Source: Paraeggerthella hongkongensis | GTDB lineage: Bacteria; Actinomycetota; Coriobacteriia; Coriobacteriales; Eggerthellaceae | Assembly (NCBI RefSeq): GCF_003340345.1 | Contig: NZ_PPTQ01000021.1 | Location: 1 to 39,549 of the forward strand | Reading direction: 5' to 3' | DNA length: 39,549 nucleotides | Shown: positions 31,843 to 39,443 of the stretch, piece by piece | How the letters are laid out: every line of letters begins with the position of its first letter | How positions within the stretch are numbered: position 1 is the stretch's first letter | Notes under the pieces: model-generated | What the model saw: only the letters and a program-made list of their open reading frames with translations | Told to the model about the DNA's origin: nothing | Databases searched by the model: none | Made by a program: the position numbers and the translations under genes

Positions 31843-31851
31843 CGCTATCAT
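31841..31851 (+). promoter_or_regulatory. Candidate -10 element TGCGCTATCAT for pyk
   Basis: -10 TATCAT at 31846-31851, 29 bases before the pyk ATG. The region where a -35 would lie is the hairpin of the preceding terminator. Confidence 0.4.
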
Positions 31852-31880
31852 GAAGGAAAACGGCGTACGACGGGGAGGCT

Positions 31881-33386
31881 ATGGCTAGGCGAACGAAAAT
31901 CGTGTGCACGTTGGGGCCGGCGGTCGACGACGAGGGCGCGCTGCGCGACCTCATTGCGGCGGGCATGGACGTGGCGCGCTTCAATTTCTCGCATGGATCG
32001 CACGTCGAGCACGCCGCGCGCATGGAGCGCTTGCGCGCGGTATGCCACGAGGTTGACTCCCCGTGCGCGGTGCTGCTGGACACGCGAGGACCCGAGATTC
32101 GTACGGGCCGCTTGGCGGGCGGCGCGCCGGTGCAGCTTGCCTCGGGGAACCGGATCGTGCTGACTGAAGCCCAGGTAGAGGGTACGGCGCAGCGGGTTTC
32201 TCATACGTGTCCGGGTTTGGCGGACGTGGTTGCGCCGGGCACTTCCGTGCTGATCGACGACGGGCTTATCGAGTTGCGCGTGGATGCAACGGAGGGTTCC
32301 GACATTCTGTGCACGGTTCTTAACGCGGGCATGCTGGGAGAGCGCAAGTCCGTGAACCTTCCGGGCACTTCGGTTCCGCTTCCGGTTATGACCGATCAAG
32401 ATCGCGATGATTTGCTGTTCGGCGTTCGCCAGGAAGTCGATTTCGTCGCGGCCTCCTTCGTGAGGGACGCGCGCGGAGTGCGCGAGATTCGCGACTTCCT
32501 GGACCAGCACGGCGGAGCGGGCATCATGCTGATCGCGAAGATCGAGTGCTCGGAGGCCGTGGAGAACATCGAGGAAATACTCGAAGCCGCCGACGGGATC
32601 ATGATCGCGCGCGGAGACTTGGGCGTGGAAGTTCCCGCGTACCGCGTGCCGCATATCCAGAAGGAAATCATCCGCGCATGCAACCGTGCGTCGAAGCCGG
32701 CTATCACGGCCACGCAGATGCTGGATTCCATGATTCGCAACCCGCGTCCCACGCGTGCCGAGGTTGGGGATGTGGCGAACGCCATCTACGACGGCACCGA
32801 CGCGGTCATGTTGTCGGGCGAAACGGCGTCGGGAAGCTATCCGGTGGCTGCGGTGCGCATGATGGCGCGCATCGCCGAAGCCAGCGAACCGTACCTGTTC
32901 GAAGAGCGCGCGCCCGACCGGCGGCGCGTCCATGCGCGCGTCGCGTTGGCGGTGGGCATGGCGGCCGTGCAGACGGCCGAGAACGTGGGCGCCTCGTGCA
33001 TCGTCGCCCCCACCATGTCGGGGCGCACGGCGCGCCTGGTGTCGAACCTGCGTCCGCGCGTGCCCATCTACGCGGTTACGCCGTTTTCGCGCGTCATGCG
33101 TCAGCAGCAGTTGAACTGGGGCGTCGTCCCTATGATCGGCGACGTGCAGGGCGATATGCGCTGCGTTATCGACCATGCGCACGCCACCGTGCTGCAGCGC
33201 GGTTTGGTGAACCCGGGGCAGTTGGCCGTGTTCACGGCAGGCGATCCTTTGACCAGCCCGGCGGCGGGTACGGACGCGCAGGGAGCCGAAACGGTAGCCG
33301 CCACCAACGTGATGTACGTCGTGCGGATTCGCAATGACGAAGAGCAGCCGGGCGTTGGCGCGCCGTCGCCGGCGCATGAACGATAG
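31881..33386 (+). CDS. pyk: Pyruvate kinase
   Basis: 501 residues; ATG at 31881, GGGGAGG three bases upstream. Converts PEP and ADP to pyruvate and ATP, the last glycolytic step. Motifs: RRTKIVCTLGPA, MDVARFNFSHGSHVEH, LLDTRGPEIRTG, IAKIECSEAVENIEEIL with the catalytic lysine, IMIARGDLGVEVP, the Thr motif ITATQMLDSMIRNPRPTRAEVGDVANAIYDGTDAVMLSGETA, and a C-terminal alpha/beta regulatory domain. The C-terminus ends after the usual strand with a short Pro/Ala tail. The aldolase gene follows after eight bases, suggesting a sugar-catabolic operon. Confidence 0.97.
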   Translation: MARRTKIVCTLGPAVDDEGALRDLIAAGMDVARFNFSHGSHVEHAARMERLRAVCHEVDSPCAVLLDTRGPEIRTGRLAGGAPVQLASGNRIVLTEAQVEGTAQRVSHTCPGLADVVAPGTSVLIDDGLIELRVDATEGSDILCTVLNAGMLGERKSVNLPGTSVPLPVMTDQDRDDLLFGVRQEVDFVAASFVRDARGVREIRDFLDQHGGAGIMLIAKIECSEAVENIEEILEAADGIMIARGDLGVEVPAYRVPHIQKEIIRACNRASKPAITATQMLDSMIRNPRPTRAEVGDVANAIYDGTDAVMLSGETASGSYPVAAVRMMARIAEASEPYLFEERAPDRRRVHARVALAVGMAAVQTAENVGASCIVAPTMSGRTARLVSNLRPRVPIYAVTPFSRVMRQQQLNWGVVPMIGDVQGDMRCVIDHAHATVLQRGLVNPGQLAVFTAGDPLTSPAAGTDAQGAETVAATNVMYVVRIRNDEEQPGVGAPSPAHER

Positions 33387-33394
33387 GAGAGGCT

Positions 33395-34297
33395 ATGGGT
33401 TTTTTCGATGATGCTCAAGAGATGCTCGATCGGGGCGTCTCGGCTGCGAAGGGCGCCGTTTCCGGCGTCGCCGTGGAGCAGCAGCAGTTCGCGAAATCGT
33501 TCGTGCGCCTGTGCGCCGACGGGTGGGCGCAGGGGTGGCACGAAAGCAACGGCGGCAACCTGTCGTATCGCATGAAGCCCGAAGAGGTGGCTTCTTGCCG
33601 ATCGTTTTTCTACGACAACCCCAGCTCATGGGTGCCGCTCGGCCTTCGCGCGGAGAATTTGAGCGGCGAGTTCTTCATGGTCACGGGCGCGGGCCGCGTC
33701 ATGCGCAACGTCGCGCTCGATGCAGACGGCAACGCCGGCATCGTGGAGATTGCTCCTGCGGGCGACGCGTGGCGCATCGTATGGGGGTTCAAGGACGGCG
33801 GCCGCCCCACCAGCGAGTTCGCCAGCCACTGCGCCGTTCACTCAGTGCGCAAGGATGCTTCCTCCGGGGCGGACCGCGTGCTCTACCACGCCCATCCAAC
33901 CCAGGTCATAGCCTTGACGAACGTGTTGCCGCTTGACGCGCGCACGTTCACGCGCACGTTGTGGAAGGCCATGCTCGAAAGCATGGTGGCGTTCCCGGCC
34001 GGCGTCGGCGTGGTGCCGTGGATGGTTCCGGGCGGCCCGGAGATCGCGGACGCGACCGCCGCCGCAATGCGCGATCACGGCGTGTGCGTATGGGCGCATC
34101 ACGGGCTGTTCTGCGCGGCTCCCGGCTTCGACGCTGCGTTCGGCGTGGTGCAGACCGTGGAGAAGGCTGCCGGGGTGTACGCGCAGGCGCGTGCGATGAA
34201 CGGGGGCGGCGACCGGTTTCTCAATACGATTCCCGACGAGGGCCTGCGCGGCATTGCCGCAGCTTACGGCCTGCCCGTCAACGAAGCGTACCTGTAA
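33395..34297 (+). CDS. rhaD: Rhamnulose-1-phosphate aldolase
   Basis: 300 residues; ATG at 33395. Zn-dependent class II aldolase that splits L-rhamnulose-1-phosphate into DHAP and L-lactaldehyde. The metal and catalytic residues E141 (PTSEF), H165, H167 (YHAHPTQ) and H236 (AHHGLF) keep exactly the spacing of E. coli RhaD (E117, H141, H143, H212). WHESNGGNLSYR, FFMVTGAGRVMRNV, FPAGVGVVPWMVPGG and FTRTLWKAMLES agree. An extra N-terminal 25-30 residues (MGFFDDAQEMLDRGVSAAKG) form an amphipathic helix not present in the E. coli enzyme. No rhaA, rhaB or transporter is next to it, so another substrate is possible. Confidence 0.88.
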   Translation: MGFFDDAQEMLDRGVSAAKGAVSGVAVEQQQFAKSFVRLCADGWAQGWHESNGGNLSYRMKPEEVASCRSFFYDNPSSWVPLGLRAENLSGEFFMVTGAGRVMRNVALDADGNAGIVEIAPAGDAWRIVWGFKDGGRPTSEFASHCAVHSVRKDASSGADRVLYHAHPTQVIALTNVLPLDARTFTRTLWKAMLESMVAFPAGVGVVPWMVPGGPEIADATAAAMRDHGVCVWAHHGLFCAAPGFDAAFGVVQTVEKAAGVYAQARAMNGGGDRFLNTIPDEGLRGIAAAYGLPVNEAYL

Positions 34298-34393
34298 GGA
34301 TCGGCGCCGGCTGTTTTCGACGCGTTTCGCGTTTCGGCGGGCTGCCGTATCGTGAAGTTATTCCGCAAAGAAGTGGTATTCGGACTGCTGGTG

Positions 34394-34440
34394 TGCTATA
34401 GTGCAAAGGCTTGTCTTCACCTTGGTCGGAAACCAAGGTC
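34394..34440 (+). promoter_or_regulatory. rpmE promoter and leader hairpin (candidate L31 leader)
   Basis: Extended -10 TG-C-TATAGT (hexamer 34397-34402) lies 58 bases before rpmE. The leader then carries ACCTTGGT/ACCAAGGT (34419-34426, 34432-34439), an 8-bp stem, just before the ribosome site AAAGGAG. Ribosomal-protein leaders for L31 have been described for several lineages including Coriobacteria, as I recall; whether this is one needs a covariance-model search. Confidence 0.5.
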
Positions 34441-34460
34441 AGTAAAGGAGAACCAGAACC

Positions 34461-34931
34461 ATGAAACAGGGAATTCATCCGGAGTACGGGGAGTGCACCG
34501 TCAAGTGCAGCTGCGGCAACACGTTCACGACGCGTTCCACGAAGTCTGAGCTGAAGGTCGACATCTGCAACGTCTGCCATCCGTTCTACACCGGCCAGCA
34601 GCGCTTCGTCGACACCGGTGGACGCGTCCAGCGCTTCGCCGACAAGTTCGGCGCTGCCGCCAAGGAGAGCGTGGCCGAGCGCGAGGCAGCCAGGAAGGCT
34701 GCGCGTGCCGCCGCCGTCGCCGAGGCCGAGGCCAAGAAGAAGGCCGAGCGCGAGGCGAAGGCCGCCGAGAAGGCTAAGCGTGCCGAGGAGTTCGCGAAGA
34801 AGTCCGAGGCCGAGGCCAAGAAGGCCGCCGAGGCTGAGGCTGCTGCCGCCGAGGCTGCTCCGGCTGAGGCTTCCGCCGAGGAAGCTGCCGCCGTCGACGC
34901 TCTCGTCGAGGAGGCGCCGGCCGCTGAATAG
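34461..34931 (+). CDS. rpmE: 50S ribosomal protein L31 with long charged C-terminal extension
   Basis: 156 residues against about 70 usually; ATG at 34461 after AAAGGAGAACC. L31 forms part of the central protuberance bridging the two subunits. Core at 1-65: [22 protein letters not shown], zinc ligands C16, C18, C36 and C39 ([14 protein letters not shown]), then [10 protein letters not shown]. Zinc-type (C+) L31. Residues 66-156 are a Lys/Glu/Ala-rich helical stretch ([21 protein letters not shown]) that ends acidic (EEAPAAE). The extension has no stop or frameshift and is probably real, extending from the ribosome surface. Confidence 0.94.
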   Translation: MKQGIHPEYGECTVKCSCGNTFTTRSTKSELKVDICNVCHPFYTGQQRFVDTGGRVQRFADKFGAAAKESVAEREAARKAARAAAVAEAEAKKKAEREAKAAEKAKRAEEFAKKSEAEAKKAAEAEAAAAEAAPAEASAEEAAAVDALVEEAPAAE

Positions 34932-34964
34932 CGTGCCGAACGCATAACGCGAAACGCGCACAGC

Positions 34965-34994
34965 AAGGGCCGCATCGAAAACGATGCGGCCCTT
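34965..34994. terminator. Terminator hairpin between rpmE and moeA (convergent)
   Basis: Perfect 13-bp stem AAGGGCCGCATCG and complement (34965-34977, 34982-34994) with an AAAA loop, extended by GCACA/TGTGC. Serves rpmE and possibly the minus-strand operon. Confidence 0.75.
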
Positions 34995-35015
34995 GTGCAT
35001 GCAGAAGCGTTCCGT

Positions 35016-35046
35016 ACGGCCCGCATGCGGTTCGCGTGCGGGCCGT
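35016..35046 (-). terminator. Terminator-like hairpin just past the moeA stop
   Basis: ACGGCCCGCATGC (35016-35028) and GCGTGCGGGCCGT (35034-35046) pair with one T-G wobble around a five-base loop. It lies 7 bases beyond the end of the minus-strand moeA gene. Confidence 0.5.
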
Positions 35047-35052
35047 GCTGCT

Positions 35053-36279
35053 TCATCGGTTGGCTCGGCGTGCCTCGATGAACTCCTCGCCCCGAAGAAG
35101 CTCCACTTCCAGGAGGTCTCCTTCCTCCCAGCCTGCTTCGCCGATGGGGGATACGCGTTGCGCGTTCGACGTCATGCAGGCGGCCAGCTCGCCCGCTTTG
35201 AAGTTGAGAAAGCGGGCCGTGTAGCCCTCGCCGTCGCGCTCCACCTGCACGCGCGCGATGTTCGCCATCTTCGGGATGCTCGACTTCGCTGCATCGGCGC
35301 GCGCCTGCACCGTGGGATGACGATGCAGGGGGATGTCCAGCATGCGCGCGATTACGGCTTGCAGGCACCATTCGGATCCGAAGTAGGCCGCCATAGTCGG
35401 CCCGGGCAGGTTGACGACCGGCTTTTCGTCCACCACGGCCATCATGAGCGGGCGTCCCGGAACGGCAGCGATATAGTGATGCACCACGCGTCCCCGCCGC
35501 TTGATCAGGCGGGCGTTGAAGTCCTCCTCGCCAAGCGCGGAACCGCCGTTGATCACCACCAGGTCGGCAGTCGAGAGCGCTTCCTCGAACGCCCGCTCAA
35601 GGTCGGCGGGATCGTCGTGCACGAGAGGGAACAGCACGGGTTCCGCTCCATACTCGATCAGCAGGTGCTTGCACATGAGGCTGTTCGCGTCGACGTTCTG
35701 CCCGCGGTGCGGCTTGATGCCGGCGGGCACGAGCTCGCTGCCCGTGGGAATGAAGGCGACGCGCGGCTTGGCGCGCACGGGCACCATGGCAACGCCTCCC
35801 ATGGCAAGCGCGGCCAGATCGGTGGGACGGACGATGGTTCCTGCGTTCATGAGCGCATCTCCTGCGCGCAGCGTTGATCCTGCGGGTCGTACGCCCGAGC
35901 CGGGCTCGACGAGCGCGTCCTTGTCGAGTATCACCGATCCGTCTTCCTGGATAGCCGCTTTCTCGATCATCACCACGGCGTCGAACTCGTCGGGGAAATC
36001 GTCGCCGGTATCGGCGCGCGCGTAATCGACGCCGAGCTTCCAGCTGCTCGTGTCGGGCAGTCCGTTCGCGAACGCGGCGGACTTCATCGCGATGCCGTCG
36101 AACGAGGACGCGCGCACCACCGGCAGGGTGTTCGCGGACGTCAGGTCGCGCGCCAGCACGCGGCCTACCGCATGGTCGAGCGTTACGTATTCGGTGCGCC
36201 GCACTGGCTCCCATGCGGCGAAGAAATCGTCCAGAGCCTCTTCCTTCGAGGGGAATCCATCGAGTATCTTTTCTCCCAT
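35053..36279 (-). CDS. moeA: Molybdopterin molybdotransferase MoeA
   Basis: 408 residues; ATG at 36279 (minus), AAGGAGAGG upstream. Inserts molybdate into adenylylated molybdopterin to make molybdenum cofactor (some homologues handle tungsten). Motifs: VTLDHAVGRVLARDL, FDGIAMKS, MGGVAMVPVRAKPRVAFIPTGSELVPAG (MPT-binding GTGSEL-type loop), VINGGSALGEEDF and PGRPLMMAVV...VNLPGPTMAAY. Four-domain layout with a normal C-terminal domain IV. It is last in a minus-strand cluster after a FecBCD-type importer, but a strong hairpin (36312-36341) lies between, so it may be only partly co-transcribed. Confidence 0.9.
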   Translation of the reverse strand: MGEKILDGFPSKEEALDDFFAAWEPVRRTEYVTLDHAVGRVLARDLTSANTLPVVRASSFDGIAMKSAAFANGLPDTSSWKLGVDYARADTGDDFPDEFDAVVMIEKAAIQEDGSVILDKDALVEPGSGVRPAGSTLRAGDALMNAGTIVRPTDLAALAMGGVAMVPVRAKPRVAFIPTGSELVPAGIKPHRGQNVDANSLMCKHLLIEYGAEPVLFPLVHDDPADLERAFEEALSTADLVVINGGSALGEEDFNARLIKRRGRVVHHYIAAVPGRPLMMAVVDEKPVVNLPGPTMAAYFGSEWCLQAVIARMLDIPLHRHPTVQARADAAKSSIPKMANIARVQVERDGEGYTARFLNFKAGELAACMTSNAQRVSPIGEAGWEEGDLLEVELLRGEEFIEARRANR

Positions 36280-36311
36280 GCGCCTCTCCTTGTCCGGTTT
36301 CCCTTGTGCGT

Positions 36312-36341
36312 CAGGAGAGCCCGGCGTACCGGGCTCTCCTG
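36312..36341 (-). terminator. Hairpin between the binding-protein gene and moeA
   Basis: Perfect 13-bp stem CAGGAGAGCCCGG/CCGGGCTCTCCTG (36312-36324, 36329-36341), four-base loop. No T-run on the minus strand, so it may attenuate rather than terminate, lowering moeA relative to the transporter. Confidence 0.6.
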
Positions 36342-36366
36342 CGGTTCTTCTATACGAGCGCGGCTG

Positions 36367-37503
36367 CTATGCCTTAGGCTGCGCGTGCGCTGCGATCTGA
36401 TCGAACTCGGCCTTGCTCAAATCGTAGCCGTAAAACGTCTTGAAGTAGCCCGACACCGTTTCGTACAGATCGTTGTCGTACTTGTCAGGATAGAGCAGGC
36501 GGGGAAGCCACTGCATGCCCAGCACCTGGTTGACCGTAGGCGGGTTGTTCAGCCAGTTCCACGGCGTACTGGGCACCTCGTAGTAGGATCCGTTCTTGAC
36601 GGCCGTCAGCTCTGCAAACGCGGCATCGGAACCTACGGAGTCGTAGATGCTTCCTCCTGCGAACAGGATCAGCTGCGGATCCCACAGAGCCAGCTGCTCC
36701 ATGCTGATCTCGACGCCCGCGCCGCTGCCGGAGACCTTGCCCAGGTCGGCCACGTTGTTGGCAACCAGATCGACCACCTGTCCCTGATAGGAGTTCTTCG
36801 CGATGGTGTTCGTCCCCTTGCCACCCAAAAGGTAGGCAACGTTGACGCGATCGGACTCGGGGATGGTGCTCATGACGGACACGGTTTCGTCGTAGGCTGC
36901 CTTGCAGTAGTCGGACAGCTCCTTGCCGCGGTTCTGCATGCCCAGAAGCTCGCCGAGCATTTCATAGGCTTTGCCGTAGTCGCTCATCTTGGTTTCGATG
37001 ACCACCACGGGGATGCCCAGCTGCTGCTGCAACGTGTCCAGGTCTTCCTTGATGCCGTCTTTGAGCTCGCCGGTATCGATGAGGATTTGGGCCCCGGAGG
37101 CGGCGACGGCCTCTTTGTTGAGGTCGCCCTTCGCGCCGAACGCTGCTCCCGTTACGGGCAGGTTCGCATAGTCCGCTCCCAGATACTTCGCCTGATCCGC
37201 GGTAAGCTCGGTCGAGATCGACACCAGCTTGTCGGGGGCCATCGTGAGCAGTACCTGTGTTGCGGTGTGGCCGGCCGGCGCAATGCGGTCGATTTGCGCC
37301 GGCACCTCGACCGTGCGCCCCGCCGAATCGGTGAACGTGCGGGTCTCGTTTTGCGCGGGCTGATCCTGCTTCGCGCCTTCGTCCGCGCTCGGCGCTTGCT
37401 GGGCGCAGCCGCTTGCGATGAACGCCAAGCCAAGACATAGCACGCATGCGATCAGCAAGCGCGCGGTCCAGGGCGCTTTCTTCGTTTTCGTAGTCCCTCC
37501 CAT
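36367..37503 (-). CDS. FecB/BtuF-type periplasmic-binding lipoprotein of an ABC importer
   Basis: 378 residues; ATG at 37503 (minus) after AAGGAAGG. A signal peptide with lipobox-like ASG-C (C33) indicates a membrane-anchored lipoprotein. The fold starts RTFTDSAGRTVEVPAQIDRIAPAG, as in PF01497 proteins, with two lobes joined by a long helix. The stretch PWNWLNNPPTVNQVLGMQWLPRLLYP near the end is shared with a subset of this family that I associate with molybdate/tungstate (MolA-like) or iron-chelate uptake. Captures the ligand for the ATPase and permease encoded immediately upstream in the operon. Ligand not proven. Confidence 0.9.
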   Translation of the reverse strand: MGGTTKTKKAPWTARLLIACVLCLGLAFIASGCAQQAPSADEGAKQDQPAQNETRTFTDSAGRTVEVPAQIDRIAPAGHTATQVLLTMAPDKLVSISTELTADQAKYLGADYANLPVTGAAFGAKGDLNKEAVAASGAQILIDTGELKDGIKEDLDTLQQQLGIPVVVIETKMSDYGKAYEMLGELLGMQNRGKELSDYCKAAYDETVSVMSTIPESDRVNVAYLLGGKGTNTIAKNSYQGQVVDLVANNVADLGKVSGSGAGVEISMEQLALWDPQLILFAGGSIYDSVGSDAAFAELTAVKNGSYYEVPSTPWNWLNNPPTVNQVLGMQWLPRLLYPDKYDNDLYETVSGYFKTFYGYDLSKAEFDQIAAHAQPKA

Positions 37504-37533
37504 GGGAGCCTTCCTTTCCGTTGCTTCTTGAGC

Positions 37534-38316
37534 CTACCGTTCTATCTCGCGTACCGGCACGCAAACGCGCACCTTGTCGCCGTATAGGGAGTTGACCTCC
37601 ACGTCCACGTGGTAGATGGCGCTTACCAGCTCCTTCGTGATGACCTCTTTGGGGTCGCCGAAGGCGTGCACGCGGCCCTCGTTGATGACGAGGGTGCGGT
37701 CGGAGTAGAGAAAAGCCTGGTCAGGCTGATGGGTTGATTGCACGATGCTCATGCCTTCGCGAGCAAGCTGACGTACGGTGGACAGCACGCGCACCGTGTT
37801 GCCGTAGTCCAGCGCGCTGGTGGGCTCATCCATGACGATGGTGCGCGCATTCTGGGCGATGGCGCGCGCGATAAGGACCAGCTGCTTCTCGCCGCCGGAT
37901 ATCTGCGTGTAGGGGCGGTGTCCCAAATGCGCCACGCCCACGCGCTCGAGCGCTTCCCAGGCGCGGTCCGTATGCTGGCGTTTCGGCGTTCCGAACAGCC
38001 CGACGTCGCCTCCAGCGCTCATGAGCACCACGTCGAGCACGTCGTAATCGTACGTGGACGAGTGCGACTGCGGGATGTAGGCCACCTCGCGCGCCCGTTC
38101 GCGAACGGGGAGGTCGCGCAGGTTCTTTCCATTCACGGTGATCTCGCCTGTCCAGGCGGCGTTCAGGCACAGGATGCAGCGAAACAACGTGGATTTCCCT
38201 ACGCCGTTGGGTCCCAGCACGTTCACCAGCATGTTGTCGGGGATGGAGAAGCTGACGTTGTGCAGCACCTCGCGGCTTCCGTAGGAAAAGCTCAGGTTCT
38301 TGACGTCGATGCTCAT
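37534..38316 (-). CDS. ABC importer ATP-binding protein (FecE/BtuD type)
   Basis: 260 residues; ATG at 38316 (minus) overlaps the permease stop (ATGA). Drives substrate uptake by the FecCD-type permease. Walker A GPNGVGKST (about 36-44), Q-loop YIPQSHSS, signature ISGGEKQLVLIARAIAQ, Walker B TIVMDEPTSALD, switch His in STHQPDQ. Length is normal. All catalytic residues intact. Confidence 0.95.
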   Translation of the reverse strand: MSIDVKNLSFSYGSREVLHNVSFSIPDNMLVNVLGPNGVGKSTLFRCILCLNAAWTGEITVNGKNLRDLPVRERAREVAYIPQSHSSTYDYDVLDVVLMSAGGDVGLFGTPKRQHTDRAWEALERVGVAHLGHRPYTQISGGEKQLVLIARAIAQNARTIVMDEPTSALDYGNTVRVLSTVRQLAREGMSIVQSTHQPDQAFLYSDRTLVINEGRVHAFGDPKEVITKELVSAIYHVDVEVNSLYGDKVRVCVPVREIER

Positions 38317-39443
38317 AGCTTCTGCTTCTTCCGGGTGATGAGGTACAAGAAGAACGGCGCGCCTACGAATGCGGTCAGTATGCCGATGGGTATCTCCGCG
38401 GTTGCGACCAGCCGGGCGATGTCGTCCACTATCAGCATGAAGCTGGCGCCCATGAGCATGCTCGCCGGCAGCAGTTTGCGGTAGTCGCAGCCGATGACCA
38501 TGCGGGAAAGGTGGGGGATGACCAGGCCGACCCATCCGATCATGCCCGATACGGCTACGCTGGAGGCGGTGATCAGGGTTGCCGCCAGAATGACGATGAG
38601 CCGTGTTCGACGCGCGTTCACGCCCATGGTGGAAGCTTCGTCGTCGCCCATGGTCAGCACGTTGATGCGCCAGCGCAGGGCGAACAGCGCTCCCAGCCCG
38701 ACTGCCATGGGGATGGCCGCCAGGGCCATGTCGCTCCACTTGGCTCCGGTCAGGCTGCCCATGAGCCAGTACGTGATGGCGGCAAGCTGGTTGTTGGGAT
38801 CGGCTATCAGCTTGGTGAACGAGACGCCCGCTGAAAACAGCGAGCTGACCATCACGCCCGCCAGCACCACGATGAGCAGGTGATTCCCTCGGGCTCGCGT
38901 GCCGATGAGCAGCACCAGCATCACGGCTGCGATAGAGAACAGGAAGGCGGAGGCGGAAACGCCGAACGCGCCCATGCCCAGCAGAATGGCGCACGCCGCT
39001 CCGAACGCCGCGCCTTGCGACGCTCCTAGTATGTCGGGCGATACGAGCGGGTTCTGAAACGTTCCCTGGTAGGCTGCGCCCGCTGTGGCGAGGCTGCATC
39101 CCACCATGACGGCCAGCACTATGCGCGGCAGGCGCACTTGGAAGAAGAGCGTTTCCTGCTGCGGAGTCCAGAACGGATCCACGGGAAAGGCTAAGTTGGC
39201 TAGCATTCCCACTGCTTCTACCGGCGTGATGGGATAGCGACCCAGCATGAGCGAAGCGAGCGCGCTTGCTATGAGCAGGATGCCGAGCGCGAGCAAGAGG
39301 GCGTTGGCGCGACGCGCGTTTCTTCGGGATGCGCAGCGGGCGGCGCGCATCCCGGGATCAAGGTCACGGCTGCTGTTCGCCTCTTTGCCAGGCGCGGTCG
39401 CCTTCGATGCGTCGGGCGGGTCGTTGAGCTCTCGTGTCTTCAT
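38313..39443 (-). CDS. ABC importer permease, FecCD family
   Basis: 376 residues; ATG at 39443 (minus) with GGGGGA just upstream; an in-frame TTG at 39476 would lie inside the AT-rich control region and is rejected. Polytopic inner-membrane subunit with about ten helices after an Arg/Lys-rich cytosolic tail of about 50 residues. Hallmarks: VRLPRIVLAVMVGCSLATAGAAYQGTFQNPLVSPDILG, and the coupling region LGVNARRTRL with GMIGWVGLVIPHLSRMVIG. The tail before the first helix is longer than usual. First gene of the cluster permease-ATPase-binding protein-moeA. Confidence 0.94.
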   Translation of the reverse strand: MKTRELNDPPDASKATAPGKEANSSRDLDPGMRAARCASRRNARRANALLLALGILLIASALASLMLGRYPITPVEAVGMLANLAFPVDPFWTPQQETLFFQVRLPRIVLAVMVGCSLATAGAAYQGTFQNPLVSPDILGASQGAAFGAACAILLGMGAFGVSASAFLFSIAAVMLVLLIGTRARGNHLLIVVLAGVMVSSLFSAGVSFTKLIADPNNQLAAITYWLMGSLTGAKWSDMALAAIPMAVGLGALFALRWRINVLTMGDDEASTMGVNARRTRLIVILAATLITASSVAVSGMIGWVGLVIPHLSRMVIGCDYRKLLPASMLMGASFMLIVDDIARLVATAEIPIGILTAFVGAPFFLYLITRKKQKL

